A stretch of 5,383 bases of DNA from Methylacidiphilum sp. (GTDB taxonomy: Bacteria; Verrucomicrobiota; Verrucomicrobiia; CAIQCK01). Below the pieces are notes generated by a model that did not search any database, was not told the origin of the DNA, and saw only the letters and a list, made by a program, of their open reading frames with translations. The stretch covers positions 1-5,383 of the forward strand of contig DYDC01000199.1 in assembly GCA_020718125.1 (NCBI GenBank). The letters run 5' to 3'. Below are positions 1-5,159 of the stretch, piece after piece; position 1 is the first letter of the stretch; every line of letters starts with the position of its first letter. The position numbers were made by a program, and so were the translations under genes.

Positions 1-4
1 ACTT

Positions 5-9
5 GGAGG
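5..9 (+). promoter_or_regulatory. Ribosome binding site of cas8c
   Basis: GGAGG lies 6 bases before the ATG at 16 and 9 bases before a second in-frame ATG at 19. Both spacings are workable, so the protein starts MMLQAL or MLQAL. Cas8c proteins typically begin M-[IL]-LQAL, so either Met is consistent with the family. The site would sit inside the end of an upstream gene, expected to be cas5. Confidence 0.7.
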
Positions 10-15
10 CGCCCC

Positions 16-1791
16 ATGATGCTGCAAGCCCTCATCGCCTACGCCGAACGCGAAAAGCTCGGCGACCCGGATTTTGAAACCGTGGGCGTGCGCTGGCTCA
101 TCCCGCTCGACGGCTCTGGCAAGCTGGCCGGTGGGCCGATTCCGCTGGCAGAAAACCCAGATGCGAAGAAGCCAAGGCCAAAGCGGCTTACCCGTCCAAA
201 GTCTGATCCAGACTTTGTTTCGCACGGCCGCTCTTACTTTCTCTGCGATAGTTTGGAGCGATGCCTTTTGTTCGTGGATGACCCTAACAAAGCTGCAAAG
301 CGGCGAATCAACCAAGCCTATTTCATCGGGTTGTTGGACGAGGCCGCCAAATTTTGCCCCGGCGAGGCTGAACGACTCGGGGCTATTGCTCGTTTTCTTG
401 GGGACACCGAGGAATTGGCAAAACTCCACACACAGTTCAAAGCAAACAAGGCTACTGGTGGAGACAATGCCATCTTCGCCGTCAACGGCGTGGAGCTTCT
501 GAAATCCGAAGAACTTGCCCGCTTTTGGCGGAGCAAAAGCGCGCGCCAGCGGGCGGAGGAGGAAACGACCGAGGCCATGTGTTTAGCAACTGGGGAAGTC
601 GGTCCGGTGTGTCGAACCACCGGGTTCATCAAGTTATTGGGTGAAGACACGAAGCTTATTTCCTTCAACAAGGAATGTCCTGCATTTGAGTCGTTTGGTT
701 TATCTCAGGCGGCGAACGCGCCGGTGAGCATGATGGCAGAGGTTCGTTTCCGTTCGGCACTGAATTCCCTCATTGAGAGAAGCCGCGCACAGAATCTCGT
801 GTTCGGCAACGCGATATTCTTGCATTGGAGCCGCCGGCCGATGGTCTTTGACCCGATTGATCCGGTGGTGAGCGGTGATCCCGATCTGATCGCCAAGCTG
901 CTCGCCTCCCCGAAGGACGGACAGCAGGTCGTGGGTGTTGACCTGGACGCCTACTATTGTCTCAGCCTGTCAAATAACGGCACCCGAGTTGTTGTTCGCG
1001 ACTGGCTCGAATCCACCGTTCCGCAGGTTGCAGGGGCGGTTGCGCAGTGGTTCCGGCACTTGGCCATCTGCGATACTGAAGGTGACAGAGTCCGTCGAGA
1101 CTTTGGCCTATGGTCATTGCTTGCCTGCCTGATACCGAGAAAGGACGGGAAGCCGGACTTTGAGAAGCTGCCGCCGGAAATGCCAACTGAATTGCTCCAC
1201 GCAATCTTGGCGGGTCGCAGCCATGATGACACTCGATCAGTTCCTTTGCCGCAGACAACCCTCGCAGCCGCCATCCGTCGCCAACTACTCGAATTCCGAA
1301 AGCCAGATGACAAGTTCGACCCGAAACTCAATCCCGCGCGCCTCGCGCTCATCAAGGCGTGCCTCATCCGATCACCCAACAACAATGAAACTGGAAAGGA
1401 CTGTATGACTGAATGCCTCAACACTGAATCGCGCGACCCCGCGTATTTGTGCGGTCGCTTGTTCGCGGTCTTTGACCGCCTCCAATACCTCGCCCTCGGC
1501 GGCGTCAACGCCGGCGTGGTGGAGCGTTACTACGCCAGCGCCAGCAGCACGCCCGCGCTGGTCATGGGCCGCCTCTTCCGCAACGCGCAGTTCCATCTGG
1601 CCAAGACGGAAGGCGGGACGGCCACCAACGTGCAAAAGGATTTCGAGGCCGTCACCTGTGCGCTGGGCGACCAGTTTCCTGCCGCGCTCGATCTAGAAGA
1701 CCAAGGCCGTTTCGCCCTCGGCTACTACCACCAGAAAGCAGAATACCGACGCCGCAGCGCGGAGCGAAAAGAAGCTGCCGCGCAAGCGTAA
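16..1791 (+). CDS. cas8c: Type I-C CRISPR Cascade large subunit Cas8c (Csd1 family)
   Basis: Large subunit of the I-C interference complex. In the family it contacts the PAM, helps unwind target DNA and provides the docking surface for Cas3. The 591-residue length is normal for Csd1/Cas8c and the frame is intact. Family landmarks seen in order: N-terminal LQALIAYAER; YFLCD (74-78); GDNAIFAVNG (149-158); the CLATGE segment (189-194), followed by ISFN...AFESFG...NAPVS (215-238); LSLSNNGTRVVVRDWLE (316-332); ELLHAILAGR (392-401); NPARLALIKACLIR (439-452); and a C-terminal block with DPAYLCGRLFAV, YYASASSTPALVMGRLFRNAQ and FPAALDLEDQGRFALGYY. The last 128 codons are probably also translated separately as Cas11c. 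The 3' part (about 1465-1640) is much richer in G/C-ending codons than the segment around 541-780. cas7 follows after 38 bases. Recognition is by remembered family motifs, not a search, but the match is extensive. Confidence 0.96.
   Translation: MMLQALIAYAEREKLGDPDFETVGVRWLIPLDGSGKLAGGPIPLAENPDAKKPRPKRLTRPKSDPDFVSHGRSYFLCDSLERCLLFVDDPNKAAKRRINQAYFIGLLDEAAKFCPGEAERLGAIARFLGDTEELAKLHTQFKANKATGGDNAIFAVNGVELLKSEELARFWRSKSARQRAEEETTEAMCLATGEVGPVCRTTGFIKLLGEDTKLISFNKECPAFESFGLSQAANAPVSMMAEVRFRSALNSLIERSRAQNLVFGNAIFLHWSRRPMVFDPIDPVVSGDPDLIAKLLASPKDGQQVVGVDLDAYYCLSLSNNGTRVVVRDWLESTVPQVAGAVAQWFRHLAICDTEGDRVRRDFGLWSLLACLIPRKDGKPDFEKLPPEMPTELLHAILAGRSHDDTRSVPLPQTTLAAAIRRQLLEFRKPDDKFDPKLNPARLALIKACLIRSPNNNETGKDCMTECLNTESRDPAYLCGRLFAVFDRLQYLALGGVNAGVVERYYASASSTPALVMGRLFRNAQFHLAKTEGGTATNVQKDFEAVTCALGDQFPAALDLEDQGRFALGYYHQKAEYRRRSAERKEAAAQA
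1393..1400 (+). promoter_or_regulatory. Internal ribosome binding site for Cas11c within cas8c
   Basis: GGAAAGGA ends 4 bases before an in-frame ATG at 1405 (cas8c codon 464). The core AAAGGA (1395-1400) is the same hexamer that precedes cas7 at 1816-1821. Type I-C operons are known to make Cas11c by internal initiation near this point of cas8c, so position, frame and signal agree. Use of the site in this organism is inferred. Confidence 0.7.
1405..1791 (+). CDS. cas11c: Predicted Cas11c small subunit, internal in-frame translation product of cas8c
   Basis: The small Cascade subunit lies along the belly of the complex and stabilises the R-loop. Type I-C systems lack a separate cas11 gene; established work shows the protein is made from an internal start in the 3' part of cas8c. 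Here ATG 1405 (Met464 of Cas8c), preceded by GGAAAGGA, opens a 128-residue product in the same frame and with the same stop, close to the roughly 120-130 residues expected. It starts just before DPAYLCGRLFAVFDRLQ, the family's conserved C-terminal helical domain, and ends in a charged Lys/Arg/Glu/Ala-rich tail. Codons 484-543 of cas8c are strongly G/C-ending (53 of 60 by hand count). The start is predicted from sequence; no expression evidence is available. Confidence 0.72.
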   Translation: MTECLNTESRDPAYLCGRLFAVFDRLQYLALGGVNAGVVERYYASASSTPALVMGRLFRNAQFHLAKTEGGTATNVQKDFEAVTCALGDQFPAALDLEDQGRFALGYYHQKAEYRRRSAERKEAAAQA

Positions 1792-1829
1792 GACTCACTC
1801 ACCCAAATCATCAACAAAGGACCCAAAAC

Positions 1830-2759
1830 ATGAACAATCGTTACGACTTCGTTTATCTGTTCGACTGCAAAGACGGCAACCCCAACGGCGACCCCGACGC
1901 CGCCAACGCCCCGCGCATTGATCCGCAGGACATGCACGGGCTGGTGTCGGACGTGTGCCTCAAACGCAAAGTGCGGAACTTTGTGTTGCTCGCCAAACCA
2001 GATAGTCTCAATCACCAAATCTATGTTCAGCATCACGGTGTGTTGGAGCGCGCCCACAAGGCTGCCTACGACGCACTCGGTCTTGAGGCCGTTGAAGACG
2101 CCTCCGTAGATGAAGGAGCACCGGCGGAAGAAGCAGAATCTACTCCTGCCCCCAAGAAGAAGGGGAGAGTCAAGCGTCAAGCTCCGAGCGATGTTCATAA
2201 AGCTCGAAAGTGGATCTGCGAGCGATACTATGATGTCCGCACGTTTGGTGCAGTCATGTCCACGAAGCTCTACAATGCGGGACAGGTTCGCGGACCTGTT
2301 CAAATCGCATTCTCCCGCTCCATTGATCCGATTCTTCCGCTGGACATGTGTATCACCCGCGTCGCCGTTACCAACGAGAAGCTAAAACTGACAAAGGACA
2401 CCGAGTTTGGCCGCAAGAACCTCATCCCCTACGGCCTCTATCGCTGCCACGGTTTCATCAGCGCGCACTTGGCCAAGGAGACGGGCTTCAGCGACGACGA
2501 CCTCGCGCTGTTCTGGCAAGCTCTCGCCCAGATGTTCGACCACGACCGTTCCGCCGCGCGCGGCACAATGGCTCCGCAGAAACTCATCGTCTTCAAGCAC
2601 GCCTCGGCGCTCGGCAACGCACCGGCGCATAAGCTGTTTGAACGTGTGAACGTGAAACGCAAGGACAGTGTTGCTGCGGCCCGCGAGTTCAGCGATTACC
2701 TCGTGGACATCAAACGCGAAGGGTTGCCGAACGGCATCGAGTTGATCGAACTCCTGTGA
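1830..2759 (+). CDS. cas7: Type I-C Cascade backbone protein Cas7 (Csd2 family)
   Basis: Cas7 polymerises along the crRNA spacer to form the Cascade backbone. The start is set by AAAGGA at 1816-1821, 8 bases before the ATG. Family signatures: N-terminal RYDFVYLFDCKDGNPNGDPD (4-23), the usual Csd2 opening with Asn-Pro-Asn-Gly-Asp-Pro; DMHGLVSDVCLKRKVRNFV (34-52); DVRTFGAVMST (135-145); NAGQVRGPVQ (149-158); SIDPILP (164-170); ITRVAVT (175-181); and NLIPYGLYRCHGFISAHLA (197-215). The 309 residues are somewhat longer than typical for Csd2. The extra length lies in a low-complexity linker at about 87-120, acidic (EDASVDEGAPAEEAES) then basic (KKKGRVKR), just before the conserved DVRTFG block. Codons 51-180 are noticeably poorer in G/C third positions than both flanks. 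The stop overlaps the cas4 GTG by 4 bases. Confidence 0.96.
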   Translation: MNNRYDFVYLFDCKDGNPNGDPDAANAPRIDPQDMHGLVSDVCLKRKVRNFVLLAKPDSLNHQIYVQHHGVLERAHKAAYDALGLEAVEDASVDEGAPAEEAESTPAPKKKGRVKRQAPSDVHKARKWICERYYDVRTFGAVMSTKLYNAGQVRGPVQIAFSRSIDPILPLDMCITRVAVTNEKLKLTKDTEFGRKNLIPYGLYRCHGFISAHLAKETGFSDDDLALFWQALAQMFDHDRSAARGTMAPQKLIVFKHASALGNAPAHKLFERVNVKRKDSVAAAREFSDYLVDIKREGLPNGIELIELL

Positions 2760-3451
2760 GCGAAGCCGGACAACGAGATGACCCGCTGCCGCTCTCGCTC
2801 ATCAACGACTTCCTTTACTGCCAGCGGCGGGCGGCGTTGAAGGTCGTTGAGGGCGTGCGCGGTGAGAACGTGCATACGGCGCGCGGCGACGTTGTGCATG
2901 AGCACACCGACCTCGCCGGCTACGAGGTGGTCAAGGGCGTGAAGCTGCTGCGGGCGTTGCCGGTGTGGTCGGAGCGGCTGGGCCTCAACGGCAAGTGCGA
3001 CATCGTGGAGGTCCGCGCGGCGAATCTCAAAAGTGAGAGTTCAGATTTGAGATCAGCGGCGGTGGAATTGCGCCCGGTGGAGTTCAAGGCCGGCAAGAGG
3101 CGGCAGTGGGACAACGATGACGCGCAACTGTGCGCGCAGGCACTGTGTCTGGAGGAGATGTTCCAGACAAAGATCGAGCGCGGCGCGGTGTTCCACGCCG
3201 ACAGCAGGCGGCGGCGCGAGGTGGAGTTCACGGCGGAGTTGCGGGCGGCGACGGAGAAGGCGGTTGCGGGCCTGCGGGCGCTCGTTGAAGAATTTGAGAT
3301 TTCAGATTTGAGATCTGAGATTCCCCGGCTGCCTGCGGCGGTGTTCAGGCCGGCGTGCGAACAGTGCTCGCTGTTTGAAGCGTGTCTGCCGAAGGTCACG
3401 TCGGGACCGGCGGTGGTGGAACGCGCGGCCAAAGAATTATTTCAGATTTGA
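2756..3451 (+). CDS. cas4: CRISPR adaptation nuclease Cas4 (RecB-like, 4Fe-4S) carrying repeat-encoded insertions
   Basis: Cas4 processes prespacer ends in a PAM-dependent way together with Cas1-Cas2. The start is GTG overlapping the cas7 stop (GTGA) with no clear Shine-Dalgarno, suggesting translational coupling. Visible motifs: SLINDFLYCQRR with the first cluster cysteine C22; RecB motif I H48 (GDVVHEH); motif II D82 (GKCDIVE); motif III E109 and K111 (VEFKAGK); Q124 in AQLCAQALCLEEMF; and cysteines C201, C204 and C210, which with C22 should bind a 4Fe-4S cluster. All catalytic and cluster residues are present, so the enzyme looks functional. Odd features: residues 90-100 and 179-189 are encoded by copies of an AT-rich heptamer repeat, in loops between motifs II and III and before the cysteine cluster. 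The last residues (FQI) and the stop codon come from a third copy, so the native C-terminus has probably been altered. Confidence 0.95.
   Translation: MSEAGQRDDPLPLSLINDFLYCQRRAALKVVEGVRGENVHTARGDVVHEHTDLAGYEVVKGVKLLRALPVWSERLGLNGKCDIVEVRAANLKSESSDLRSAAVELRPVEFKAGKRRQWDNDDAQLCAQALCLEEMFQTKIERGAVFHADSRRRREVEFTAELRAATEKAVAGLRALVEEFEISDLRSEIPRLPAAVFRPACEQCSLFEACLPKVTSGPAVVERAAKELFQI
3023..3057 (+). repeat. Heptamer repeat copy 1, in frame inside cas4
   Basis: Five degenerate 7-base units, including AATCTCA, GATTTGA and GATCAGC, in otherwise GC-rich coding DNA. It contains the 13-mer TCAGATTTGAGAT (3041-3053), which is found identically in copies 2 and 3. It is read in frame as NLKSESSDLRS (Cas4 residues 90-100), between nuclease residues D82 and E109. 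Cas4 proteins normally have a shorter loop here. Confidence 0.85.
3291..3324 (+). repeat. Heptamer repeat copy 2, in frame inside cas4
   Basis: The cleanest copy: units ATTTGAG, ATTTCAG, ATTTGAG and ATCTGAG in register, followed by ATTCC. It contains TCAGATTTGAGAT at 3302-3314. It is read in the same frame as copy 1 as EFEISDLRSEI (Cas4 179-189), between the nuclease core and the C-terminal cysteines. Three 7-base units make seven codons, so the peptide also has a seven-residue period. Confidence 0.9.
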
Positions 3452-3472
3452 GATTTCAGATTTCAGATTTGA
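3439..3472 (+). repeat. Heptamer repeat copy 3, at the cas4 stop codon
   Basis: Units TTTCAGA, TTTGAGA, TTTCAGA, TTTCAGA and TTTGAAG run across the end of cas4. The 13-mer TCAGATTTGAGAT is at 3442-3454. The reading frame differs from copies 1 and 2, giving Phe-Gln-Ile-stop, so the repeat terminates cas4. It lies on the left side of the four-helix-bundle gene. Confidence 0.9.
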
Positions 3473-3512
3473 AGTCGAACCAGCAACCACAACACGAAAG
3501 GAGAAATGAACC

Positions 3513-4031
3513 ATGACCTACAAACGATTCGAAGACTTGCCGGTGTGGCAGGAAGCCATCCGGCTTGCCGAGCGCGTGTTTGATCTGACGGAGAACCCGA
3601 AGTTCCCGTGCTCCCACAGCCTGCGCGACCAGATCGAGCGTTCCAGCATGTCGGTGTCCGACAACATCGCCGAGGGCTTTGAGCGCGGCACCACGAATGA
3701 GTTGCTCGCGTTCCTCTATATCGCCCGCGGCTCGGCGGGCGAGACGCGCTCGAAGCTGCGGTTCATGGAGCGCCGGCCGCGGTTCGCGCCGTTCCTGCGC
3801 GAGATCGTCGCCATCATTCCCATTGCCGAAAGCTGCTCGCGCCAGATTCGCGCGTGGGCGGAGTCGTTGCAGGAATCGCCGATCAGGGGCCAACGGCATC
3901 TGACACAGGCAGTGCGCCGCACGCAGGAGCAGAAGAAGCAGGCCGTGGCGTTCCAGAAGACGCTGCTGGCCAAGCTGCCGCCCGATCATCCGCTGCGGCG
4001 ACAAGCGGAGGAGGGAGAATCTCAAATTTGA
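3513..4031 (+). CDS. Four-helix-bundle protein (23S rRNA-intervening-sequence protein / Avd-like family)
   Basis: Not a standard cas gene. The family (S23/IVP, TIGR02436-type, related to diversity-generating-retroelement Avd) forms helical bundles that assemble as pentamers; some members are encoded in 23S rRNA intervening sequences, and Avd binds nucleic acid and reverse transcriptase. Family signatures: FEDLPVWQEAIRLAERVFDLT (6-26), LRDQIERSSMSVSDNIAEG (38-55) followed by FERGT, and FLYIARGSAGETRSKL (67-82). AAAGGAG at 3497-3503, 9 bases upstream, sets the start. The core ends near residue 118; a charged extension (about 119-172, containing GQRHL, QEQKKQ and LPPDHPLRR) makes it longer than the common 115-130 residues. 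The final SQI and stop lie in repeat copy 4. The gene lies in the 3452-4063 gap between cas4 and cas1, bracketed by repeats, which suggests a hitchhiking cassette; a role in CRISPR is unproven. No reverse transcriptase or rRNA sequence is present in the window. Confidence 0.88.
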   Translation: MTYKRFEDLPVWQEAIRLAERVFDLTENPKFPCSHSLRDQIERSSMSVSDNIAEGFERGTTNELLAFLYIARGSAGETRSKLRFMERRPRFAPFLREIVAIIPIAESCSRQIRAWAESLQESPIRGQRHLTQAVRRTQEQKKQAVAFQKTLLAKLPPDHPLRRQAEEGESQI

Positions 4032-4049
4032 AATCTCAGATTTGAAATC
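4017..4049 (+). repeat. Heptamer repeat copy 4, at the stop of the four-helix-bundle gene and just before cas1
   Basis: Units AATCTCA, AATTTGA, AATCTCA and GATTTGA, then AATC. TCAGATTTGAAAT at 4036-4048 differs from the 13-mer of the other three copies at one base. The first half encodes the terminal Ser-Gln-Ile-stop of the upstream gene. The last base lies 14 bases before the cas1 ATG, where a ribosome binding site would normally sit, and the repeat contains an in-frame TGA (4043-4045) upstream of cas1. Confidence 0.9.
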
Positions 4050-4063
4050 AAGCGAAGCGTGGA

Positions 4064-5146
4064 ATGAACATCCAGCAAAACACTCTCTATCTGCTCACGC
4101 CCGGCTCCTACGTCGGCCGGGACCACCTGACGTTGCAGGTGGAGGCGCCGGTCTATCCACCTGACCTGCCGCCGGACAAGCGAACACGGGAGACTGCCAC
4201 TGACTGGCGCAAGCTCTCCATCCCGATCCATCATCTGGAGTCCATCTGCGTGTTCGGCGCGAGCACGATCAGCCCGCCGGCGCTCGATCTGTGTTGGAAG
4301 AACGGCGTGGCGGTCAGTTTCCTGAGCGAGAACGGCTATTTCATGGCGCGCATGACGGGCGTGGCTGACACGAGCGTGATGCTGCGCCGGGCGCAATTTC
4401 GGATGGCCGACGATGCCGCGAAAGCGACGGCGATAGCCCGTCAGATTGTCGCGGGCAAGGTGCAGAACGCGCGCAACAGCCTGTTGCGGGCTGGACGGGA
4501 GAACGACGCCGCCACGGAACGCGAGCAGCTTCAAGGCGCCACCGACAGCCTGGCACGCCAGATTCGTGAACTGGGCGAAAAGAGAAGCCTCGACATCGTC
4601 CGCGGTGCCGAAGGGATGGCAGGGCAAACCTATTTCGCGGTCTTCTCGCTGATGTTGAAACAGCAACGCGACACGTTCGCCTTCACCGTTCGCAGCCGCC
4701 GCCCGCCGCGCGACCGCGTCAACTGTCTTTTGTCGTTCCTCTATGCGCTGGTGCGGCACGACTGCGTTTCCGCGCTGACGGCGACGGGTCTCGATCCGTT
4801 CGTCGGTTTCATGCACGCCGACCGGCCCAACCGCCCGTCGCTGGCGCTGGATCTGATGGAGGAGTTTCGTCCGTGGCTGGCGGACCGGCTCGCCATCACG
4901 CTCATCAACCGGCAGCAGATCGGGCCGGAACACTTTGCCGAGCGCGAGGGTGGGGCGGTGGAGTTCACGGAGGCGGGGCGGAAAGCCGTCATCAAGGCGT
5001 ATCAGGAACGAAAGCAGGAGACGATTTCCCATCCATTGCTCGAACAGAATCTGCGGATTGGCCAAATGCCGTTCATTCAGGCGCGCGTGCTCGCGCGCCA
5101 TCTGCGGGGAGACATTCCCGACTATTTGCCGCTCATTCCCAAGTAA
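4064..5146 (+). CDS. cas1: CRISPR integrase Cas1 (type I-C)
   Basis: Metal-dependent integrase that, with Cas2, inserts prespacers at the leader end of the array. The N-terminal NTLYLLTPGSYVGRD (6-20) matches I-C Cas1, and ATG 4064 is the only plausible start because an in-frame TGA lies at 4043-4045. Predicted active-site residues: E183 in GAEGMAGQTYF, H251 in GFMHADRPNRP, and D263/E266 in LALDLMEEFRP; the set is complete. Other family blocks are IPIHHLESICVFG (53-65), the helix around NARNSLLR (135-142), and CLLSFLYALV (221-230). The 360 residues slightly exceed the roughly 340 usual for I-C; the extra seems to be a Pro/charged segment at about 31-49. No good Shine-Dalgarno precedes it, because repeat copy 4 fills most of that region. 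The stop codon is part of the cas2 ribosome binding site. Confidence 0.96.
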   Translation: MNIQQNTLYLLTPGSYVGRDHLTLQVEAPVYPPDLPPDKRTRETATDWRKLSIPIHHLESICVFGASTISPPALDLCWKNGVAVSFLSENGYFMARMTGVADTSVMLRRAQFRMADDAAKATAIARQIVAGKVQNARNSLLRAGRENDAATEREQLQGATDSLARQIRELGEKRSLDIVRGAEGMAGQTYFAVFSLMLKQQRDTFAFTVRSRRPPRDRVNCLLSFLYALVRHDCVSALTATGLDPFVGFMHADRPNRPSLALDLMEEFRPWLADRLAITLINRQQIGPEHFAEREGGAVEFTEAGRKAVIKAYQERKQETISHPLLEQNLRIGQMPFIQARVLARHLRGDIPDYLPLIPK

Positions 5147-5150
5147 GGAG
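5144..5150 (+). promoter_or_regulatory. Ribosome binding site of cas2 overlapping the cas1 stop
   Basis: TAAGGAG: the TAA is the cas1 stop and AAGGAG is a strong Shine-Dalgarno, 9 bases before the cas2 ATG at 5160. Sharing these bases implies that cas1 and cas2 are translated from one message. Confidence 0.85.
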
Positions 5151-5159
5151 ACCCCTGCG

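Noticed and set aside
1..19. Possible end of cas5 overlapping the cas8c start (TGA at 17-19 within ATGA, preceded by codons for LGGAP).
   Set aside because: I-C gene order makes cas5 likely upstream and ATGA overlap is common, but only five codons are visible and another frame is open too, so no gene can be called.
1725..2303. 192-codon minus-strand open frame across the cas8c-cas7 junction.
   Set aside because: It overlaps two well-supported genes and shows no recognisable domain or start signal.
3456..4025. 189-codon open frame on the minus strand.
   Set aside because: It is antisense to the four-helix-bundle gene, Leu/Arg-rich as expected for a shadow frame, and ends in the repeat.
3513..4031. 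The four-helix-bundle gene as evidence of a diversity-generating retroelement or a 23S rRNA intervening sequence.
   Set aside because: There is no reverse transcriptase, template or variable repeat pair and no rRNA sequence in the window; only the protein family is shared.
4031..4043. Possible hairpin in repeat copy 4 (AAATC, TCA loop, GATTT).
   Set aside because: The stem is only 5 base pairs and AT-rich, with no T-run after it; too weak for a terminator.
3023..4049. The four heptamer arrays as a CRISPR array.
   Set aside because: The copies are short, degenerate, internally tandem with a 7-base period, unevenly spaced (the shared 13-mers are 261, 140 and 594 bases apart) and separated by genes, not by unique spacers of uniform length.
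3439..4049. The repeat-bounded unit as a classical insertion sequence.
   Set aside because: No transposase, no terminal inverted repeats and no clear target-site duplication; the bracketing repeats are direct and also occur alone in cas4.
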